Shown one piece after another: positions 32,494-36,882 of a stretch of 36,882 bases of DNA. This DNA is from Candidatus Gastranaerophilales bacterium (GTDB taxonomy: Bacteria; Cyanobacteriota; Vampirovibrionia; Gastranaerophilales; Gastranaerophilaceae). Position 1 is the first letter of the stretch, and each line of letters starts with the position of its first letter. The translations under genes and the position numbers were made by a program. Where the stretch lies: the NCBI GenBank assembly GCA_944325535.1, contig CALVAL010000015.1, positions 1-36,882 on the forward strand, written 5' to 3'. The notes beneath the pieces are model-generated. The model saw nothing but the letters and a program-made list of their open reading frames with translations, did not search any database and had not been told where the DNA came from.

Positions 32494-32894
32494 ACAGCTC
32501 CAATTCCTCTTAATATACCAATCATCCCCTCAGCTGCAATATCATTAATAATTTTACCTTCGTCGTTAAAATAATAAAAATTCATAATACTAGCTGAAAA
32601 TTTTTTGCCTGTTGGTTTTATTCCTAAAAATTCTCCATCATGTGTTCCTGTGCAAGTCCATCTTACAGCAACTTTATTATTTTCTGCTATCATTTCTTCT
32701 AATTTCCATTGAACATCAGAAAAGCCTGATCTCATCCAATATACAACTGAAAGATACCCTTTACCGCCATATAAAGGCTCGTTTGAAGCCGGAGTATAAA
32801 AAGATGCTTTAGAATCAATTAATTCTTCTGCAAGATTTTCATCTGCAGTATTAATCATTTTTTCAAATTTTTTCATCAATTCTTTATTTGACAT
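32490..32894 (-). CDS. SnoaL-like (NTF2-fold) protein
   Basis: 134 residues. The helix-rich N-terminus (MKKFEKMINTADENLAEELI), FYTPASNEPLYGGKGYLSVV, FSDVQWKLEEMIAENNKVAV, WTCTGTHDGEFLGIKPTGKK and the final DIAAEGMIGILRGIGAV follow the SnoaL/ester-cyclase NTF2-like fold, a small cone-shaped pocket. Members isomerise or bind small molecules; the substrate here is unknown. GGGAG precedes the ATG. Confidence 0.83.
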   Translation of the reverse strand: MSNKELMKKFEKMINTADENLAEELIDSKASFYTPASNEPLYGGKGYLSVVYWMRSGFSDVQWKLEEMIAENNKVAVRWTCTGTHDGEFLGIKPTGKKFSASIMNFYYFNDEGKIINDIAAEGMIGILRGIGAV

Positions 32895-32938
32895 ACCTTA
32901 TCACTCCCTTCTTGATTTATATTTTATTTATAACACAA

Positions 32939-32975
32939 AATAAGGCTGAGAATAATCTCAGCCTTATTATAATTA
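32939..32975 (-). terminator. Terminator of the EF-hand gene
   Basis: A perfect 13-bp stem (AATAAGGCTGAGA, 32939-32951, with TCTCAGCCTTATT, 32956-32968) and ATAA loop. On the minus strand the stem is followed by TTTTG and T-rich DNA. It separates the EF-hand gene from the SnoaL-like gene. Confidence 0.8.
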
Positions 32976-32990
32976 TTCTTTTATTTAATT

Positions 32991-33626
32991 TTAATCTTCT
33001 CTAGTTGATATTTCGGCTTTTGTATTTGCATCTTTTTCTACCTTAGTTTTGCCATCTGTTTTTACATCTGTTGAACTATCCCATAGTAAGCCCTCATCTT
33101 TAACGTTTTTTAGATTTAATGCTCCTCCCCTCATAGAAATTTTCTCACAATCTGAATTGCTTACAGTTAAATCTATATTACGTCCGAATAAATTTCCTGA
33201 TGCACCCTCAACACTTACTTTAGCATTTGGCATATCGATGGTGATTTTTTTGTAGTCAGCTACTCGTCCGAAAAAGTGTTTTACATGTTCTTTACCATCT
33301 TTCATATATTTTCCAAAGGCAAAGTTAGATAAGCTATTTAGAGGTTTTCCTTTATACATGTCATATAATTCATCTAAGCTGTTATATTTGATTTGGAGGG
33401 TTCTATCGTTTGCTTTATCGTACATAGTAATTTCATTTTTCTTAGCAGTAAAGTTATAATTGTTGAATAATTCTGCTTCACCTTTTTCAAGAATTCCATT
33501 ACGATTTTTATCAAATAAGCTAACTGCTATTTTTTGTCCTGTAGAACCTTGCTGTTTAACTGTTTCAACTTTCATTCCTTCGTAAGCATTAATTCTTGGT
33601 TCAGTTTTGATTTGTGGTTGTGTCAT
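32991..33626 (-). CDS. EF-hand-loop protein with possible beta-repeat domain
   Basis: 211 residues. D39-E50 (DKNRNGILEKGE) is a canonical calcium-binding EF-hand loop. The middle (about 85-130) is mixed. Residues 130-190 show short alternating strands (KITIDMPNAKVSVEGASGN, NIDLTVSNSDCEKISMRGGA, LNLKNVKDEGLLW) suggestive of a small right-handed beta-helix. The tail is Lys/Asp/Thr-rich. There is no signal peptide. The start has a strong AAAAGGAG. Not recognised as a family. A terminator follows, so it is monocistronic. Confidence 0.72.
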   Translation of the reverse strand: MTQPQIKTEPRINAYEGMKVETVKQQGSTGQKIAVSLFDKNRNGILEKGEAELFNNYNFTAKKNEITMYDKANDRTLQIKYNSLDELYDMYKGKPLNSLSNFAFGKYMKDGKEHVKHFFGRVADYKKITIDMPNAKVSVEGASGNLFGRNIDLTVSNSDCEKISMRGGALNLKNVKDEGLLWDSSTDVKTDGKTKVEKDANTKAEISTRED

Positions 33627-33749
33627 AATAATTTCTCCTTTTCTGTTTTTGTTGTGTGTTTAATTTTTAATATCCTTGTGTTATCTTAGATTTGCAAATC
33701 CTCGTCGCTTGTATTTATATAAAGTATTTTTGTTTTAGAAAATTGCTTA

Positions 33750-33880
33750 ATTTTATGAAATTAAATTGCTAAAAACATGAAATGTAGAAGTTACGACTCA
33801 TTACAGCTTCACAAAACTTAATATAAAATACTTGTAGTTACATATTTTATCGATTTTATGAAATTAAACGTATAGTTTAA
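33750..33880. repeat. 16-bp direct repeat and palindromic operator upstream of XRE gene
   Basis: ATTTTATGAAATTAAA occurs exactly at 33750-33765 and 33853-33868. The second copy runs into a perfect palindrome TTAAAC-GTATA-GTTTAA (33864-33880) just 19 bases before the XRE start. The rest of the gap 33627-33899 (273 bases) is AT-rich without other recognisable features. Likely sites for the XRE protein. Confidence 0.55.
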
Positions 33881-33899
33881 TATGTTGTAAAAGGTAGCT

Positions 33900-34226
33900 A
33901 TGGGTATAAAAGAAGAATTAGGTAAAAAAATTAAACGAATGAGACTTAATCGCGGGCTAACTCAAGAACAGCTTGCAGAGGCGGTTGATGTATCACAAAG
34001 GACTCTAAGCGGAATTGAAATTGGAGAGAATTTTGTGACCGCAGAAACATTAGATAAAATTATTAAAGCACTAAATACAACATCAGAAGAATTATTTGCT
34101 ACTGATCATTTGAAAGAAGATGATGTAATTGTAGAAGAAATTAAAAACAGTATTAATTTTATAGCAAAAGATTCAACGAAATTAGATATTTTATATAATG
34201 TTACTAAAAGCTTAATGAAAGAATAA
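33900..34226 (+). CDS. XRE-family HTH transcriptional regulator
   Basis: 108 residues. Residues 7-65 form a Cro/CI helix-turn-helix (KIKRMRLNRGLTQEQLAEAV, SQRTLSGIEIGENFVTAETL). The C-terminal tail (IKNSINFIAKDSTKLDILYN) is helical. AAAGG lies six bases before the ATG. The palindrome overlapping its probable promoter suggests autoregulation. Its build is like that of the XRE protein at 14192-14512, including a C-terminal Lys/Asp helix. Confidence 0.9.
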   Translation: MGIKEELGKKIKRMRLNRGLTQEQLAEAVDVSQRTLSGIEIGENFVTAETLDKIIKALNTTSEELFATDHLKEDDVIVEEIKNSINFIAKDSTKLDILYNVTKSLMKE

Positions 34227-34260
34227 AGGTCTATCTAAATAAATTTAAATTATTTTGTTG

Positions 34261-34266
34261 TATAAT
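34261..34266 (+). promoter_or_regulatory. -10 box giving a probable leaderless mnmG mRNA
   Basis: TATAAT ends six bases before the mnmG ATG at 34273, so transcription would start at or next to the ATG. No Shine-Dalgarno precedes that ATG. No good -35 is visible. Confidence 0.5.
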
Positions 34267-34272
34267 CTTACT

Positions 34273-36141
34273 ATGACTAGCTTGGATTATTTGAATAACA
34301 AATTTGATGTAATCGTCGTAGGTGCAGGACATGCAGGCTGTGAAGCGGCTTTAGCTGCAGCTAAGTTAGGCTGTAATGTTTTACTTGCTACATTAGATGT
34401 AAATAATATAGCTCTTCAACCATGCAACCCAGCTATTGGCGGACCGGCTAAATCTACTTTAGTTAGAGAAATAGACGCATTAGGCGGAATTATGGGCGAA
34501 GTAGCAGATGCTACATATATTCAGATGAAAACTCTAAATTCTTCTAAAGGACCAGCAGTAAGAGCATTAAGAGCCCAATCAGATAAAAAAGAATATACTC
34601 AATATATGAGAAATATTCTTGAAAGTACTGATAATATCTGGATTAAGCAAGCTTGTATTACTGAAATAAAAGTAGATAATGGCAAAATATTCGGAGCAGT
34701 CGATGAATATGGGATAGAATATTCTTGTAGAGCGATTATTCTTACAACTGGTACCTCATTAGAAGGTAAAATGTATGTGGGCTTACAAGCTTATTCAGGC
34801 GGAAGACTTGGCGAAAGAGCTGCAATTGGTCTTTCTGAATCTTTAAGAAAACATGGTATTATTACAAAAAAATTAAAAACAGGAACTCCTGCAAGAGTCG
34901 ATAAGCGTACTATTGATTATTCCAAAATGGAAATTCAGCCAGGTGATGATAAATTAAGCTTTTATTCTTTTAAGCCTAATCGTCCTATACGTCCTCAAGT
35001 TCCTTGTTATTTAACAAGAACAAATGAAGATACGCATAAAATAATTAGAGCAAATTTAGATAAATCGCCTATGTATCAAGGCTTGATTCAAGGTGTTGGG
35101 CCTCGCTATTGCCCATCTATAGAAGATAAAATTGTAAGATTTGCATCAAATCCTTCTCATCATATTTTTATTGAACCTGAAGGATTGAATACTTATGAAG
35201 TCTATATTCAAGGTTTCTCAACAAGCCTTCCGGCTTGTGTTCAGGTAGAAATGCTACGCTCGCTTCCGGGATTAGAAAAGGCTCATATTATAAAACCTGC
35301 TTATGCTGTTGAATATGATTATGTGCCTGCAGTACAGACATTGCATTCACTTATGTCTAAAGACATTCAAGGCTTATTCTTTGCAGGACAAATTAACGGA
35401 ACAAGCGGGTATGAAGAAGCTGCTGCACAAGGATTAATTGCGGGGGTAAATGCAATTAAGTATTTGAACAATTCTGAACCTCTTGAGCTTTCTAGAGCAT
35501 CTTCTTATATTGGAACACTAATTGATGATTTGGTTACAAAAGACATCCAAGAGCCTTATAGAATGCTAACATCACGTTCAGAATATCGACTATTATTAAG
35601 ACAAGATAACGCAGATGAACGTTTAACAAAAATCGGACATGAAATTGGTCTTGTTGATGAAAGTCAATATCAAAGATTTTTAACTAAGCAAGAAAATATT
35701 CAAAAAGAAATTGAAAGATTAAAAGAAGCTAAGCTATCTGCAACAGATGAGGTAAATGAGGTTTTAGCAAAATACGGTGAACACATTGACCGTGGAATAA
35801 GGATGGCAGAATTACTCAAAAGACCTAATATCACTTATGATGTGTTTAAAGAGTTAGATGAAAATTCTAAGAAAATAAGTGAAGATGTCGCTGATGAAGC
35901 AGAAGTTTTAATTAAATATGACGGTTATATAAAAAGACAAGAACAGCAGGTAGAAACTGCAGAAAAATTAGAAAAATATAGAATACCTGCAAATCTTGAT
36001 TATTCTAAGATCAAACATATTTCAACTGAGACAAGAGAAAAATTAGAAAAAATTCGCCCTACTAATCTTGCTCAAGCCTCTCGAATAGGTGGTGTAAAGC
36101 CTGCTGATATTTCTGTTTTAATGGTCATGCTCAAGGGCTAA
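34273..36141 (+). CDS. mnmG: tRNA uridine-5-carboxymethylaminomethyl modification enzyme MnmG (GidA)
   Basis: 622 residues, normal length. With MnmE it makes cmnm5U34 in tRNAs reading two-box codons. FAD site FDVIVVGAGHAGCEAALAAA at the N-terminus, QPCNPAIGGPAKSTLVREID, SKGPAVRALRAQ, GTPARVD, FAGQINGTSGYEEAAAQG and the C-terminal GGVKPADISVLMV are all family motifs. ATG 34273 is chosen; a TTG six codons upstream overlaps the -10 box. mnmE is not nearby. Confidence 0.97.
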   Translation: MTSLDYLNNKFDVIVVGAGHAGCEAALAAAKLGCNVLLATLDVNNIALQPCNPAIGGPAKSTLVREIDALGGIMGEVADATYIQMKTLNSSKGPAVRALRAQSDKKEYTQYMRNILESTDNIWIKQACITEIKVDNGKIFGAVDEYGIEYSCRAIILTTGTSLEGKMYVGLQAYSGGRLGERAAIGLSESLRKHGIITKKLKTGTPARVDKRTIDYSKMEIQPGDDKLSFYSFKPNRPIRPQVPCYLTRTNEDTHKIIRANLDKSPMYQGLIQGVGPRYCPSIEDKIVRFASNPSHHIFIEPEGLNTYEVYIQGFSTSLPACVQVEMLRSLPGLEKAHIIKPAYAVEYDYVPAVQTLHSLMSKDIQGLFFAGQINGTSGYEEAAAQGLIAGVNAIKYLNNSEPLELSRASSYIGTLIDDLVTKDIQEPYRMLTSRSEYRLLLRQDNADERLTKIGHEIGLVDESQYQRFLTKQENIQKEIERLKEAKLSATDEVNEVLAKYGEHIDRGIRMAELLKRPNITYDVFKELDENSKKISEDVADEAEVLIKYDGYIKRQEQQVETAEKLEKYRIPANLDYSKIKHISTETREKLEKIRPTNLAQASRIGGVKPADISVLMVMLKG

Positions 36142-36182
36142 GATTAAAGTATAGTATTATATGCTATCAACATTACACATAT

Positions 36183-36211
36183 TTGCAATTTTATTCACCA
36201 ATAAGTATAAT
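36183..36211 (+). promoter_or_regulatory. Promoter of the 74-aa gene, probable leaderless mRNA
   Basis: TTGCAA (36183-36188), 17 bases, TATAAT (36206-36211), and then only seven bases to the ATG at 36219. Transcription would start on or just before the start codon; no ribosome site is present. The promoter lies inside the longer open frame, ruling out the upstream start. Confidence 0.72.
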
Positions 36212-36218
36212 TATTTAC

Positions 36219-36443
36219 ATGAGTGTAAAAGCTAGAGAACAGATAAAATCTTTATTAGCCACAAAGAATATAAAAATGAAAGAGCTTTGTGTACTTTTGT
36301 CTGAAAAGTTAAATAAAAATTATAGTGCAACCAACTTATCTAATAAGCTTAAACGAGGAACAATCAGTTACAACGAAGTCTTAGTAATATCTGAAATCCT
36401 CGGCTATGAAATTCGATTTGTTGATATTGAAAACTACAACTAA
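36219..36443 (+). CDS. Small HTH-like protein (DUF6471-like)
   Basis: 74 residues: MSVKAREQIKSLLATKNIKM, then KELCVLLSEKLNKNYSATNL, SNKLKRGTISYNEVLVISEI and LGYEIRFVDIENYN. The pattern of a first helix, a Lys-Met-Lys-Glu-Leu turn, a recognition-like helix SATNLSNKLKRGTIS and a final strand resembles lambda-repressor-like DNA-binding domains, in particular the DUF6471 group as I recall it. Its mRNA is probably leaderless. Upstream of glgA but with its own promoter. Confidence 0.72.
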   Translation: MSVKAREQIKSLLATKNIKMKELCVLLSEKLNKNYSATNLSNKLKRGTISYNEVLVISEILGYEIRFVDIENYN

Positions 36444-36529
36444 ATACTTCTATTGATTTTAAAAATTTAACAATCTATAATCATTTATCGCAAATCAAAA
36501 TAAATAAAAAAGAAGAGGAGTAATTTAAT

Positions 36530-36882
36530 ATGAAAATATTATTTGCAGCGGCAGAAGTGGCACCGTTTTCTAAAGCAGGCGGATTATCCGATGTTGTAGG
36601 AAGTCTTCCAAAAGCATTAGAAAAAGATGCTGAAATTGCAATATTTACTCCACTTCATGGTTGCATTGACTATAAAAAATGGGGCTTAAAAGAACTTGAA
36701 AATTCTGAAATGTGGATAACATTCGGAAGCTCTCCTCAAAAGTTTAAGCTTCATATAACAAAATTACCAAATACAAATATTAACGTATTTTTTGTTCAAA
36801 ATGATTGGTATTTTTCTTGTTTTCTCGAAGTATACCCTCGTTTGCTTGCTTCTAGATATGTACATGATATATATATTGCATT
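36530..36882 (+). CDS. glgA: Glycogen synthase GlgA, 5' end (runs off window)
   Basis: 117 codons visible. MKILFAAAEVAPFSKAGGLS followed by DVVGSLPKAL is the GT5 starch/glycogen synthase N-terminus; K-A-G-G-L is the ADP-glucose-binding motif (K-T-G-G-L in E. coli). VFFVQNDWYFS matches the later GT5 F-[IV]-x-N-x-x-[YF]-F strand. AGAGGAG precedes the ATG. It transfers glucose from ADP-glucose to alpha-1,4-glucan. It is open to the window end without a frameshift. Confidence 0.92.
   Translation, partial: MKILFAAAEVAPFSKAGGLSDVVGSLPKALEKDAEIAIFTPLHGCIDYKKWGLKELENSEMWITFGSSPQKFKLHITKLPNTNINVFFVQNDWYFSCFLEVYPRLLASRYVHDIYIA

Noticed and set aside
1-36882. CRISPR arrays, insertion sequences, prophage or integrase genes
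   Set aside because: No regularly spaced repeats, transposase or recombinase motifs were seen when reading the sequence and translations; this was by eye, not by search.

Overview
The window is a low-GC (roughly one third G+C by eye), gene-dense bacterial chromosome segment using the standard code. It holds housekeeping genes (quinolinate synthase, RlmB, a sigma-70 factor, AlaRS, TsaC, L32, a near-complete type II fatty-acid operon, MnmG, GlgA start). It also holds type IV pilus assembly genes of the PilM/N/O kind and many small lineage-type proteins. Diderm traits, a PilM-N-O cluster and a low-GC gut-like gene style suggest a non-photosynthetic relative of Cyanobacteria (Melainabacteria/Vampirovibrionia, Gastranaerophilales-like). 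That placement is inference from recall and was not computed.

Layout. 1-2.6 kb (minus): start of an exported protein, tRNA-Gly(UCC), pilO-like and a fused pilM-pilN-like gene. 2.7-7.1 kb (plus): nadA, rlmB, sigma factor and a TPR protein, closely packed. 7.1-10.8 kb (minus): a three-gene unit of a degenerate hybrid-cluster-protein (Hcp) homologue, a receiver-ParA (CpaE/TadZ-like) ATPase and a six-helix membrane protein. 10.8-14.5 kb: a glycine-zipper small protein, a YhaM-type nuclease, an M49-type metallopeptidase and a convergent XRE regulator. 14.6-17.7 kb: a very AT-rich glycosyltransferase-Stealth fusion and a basic coiled-coil protein. 17.7-19 kb (minus): a PurN-like/PurD-like pair that has lost key catalytic residues and carries a Cys-rich tail. 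19-22.5 kb: reverse rubrerythrin and alaS with a His/Cys-rich insert. 22.6-24.2 kb: small unknown genes, a structured intergenic element and a 46-residue ribbon-helix-helix protein. 24.2-31.8 kb: tsaC, divergent from a lipid-synthesis cluster (81-aa unknown, yceD, rpmF, plsX, fabH, a 64-aa unknown, fabD, fabG, acpP, fabF). 31.8-36.9 kb: methyltransferase-like, SnoaL-like, EF-hand and XRE genes, mnmG, a small HTH-like protein and the start of glgA.

The most unusual content is the set of apparent pseudoenzymes: an Hcp homologue without most of its cluster ligands in an operon with a pilus-type Rec-ParA ATPase, and a translationally coupled degenerate PurN/PurD pair. Next come the metal-binding-looking insert in AlaRS, the GT2-Stealth fusion, several promoters placed so that the mRNA would be leaderless, and palindromic operators beside two XRE genes. 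No CRISPR array, transposase, integrase or recognisable defence cassette was seen.
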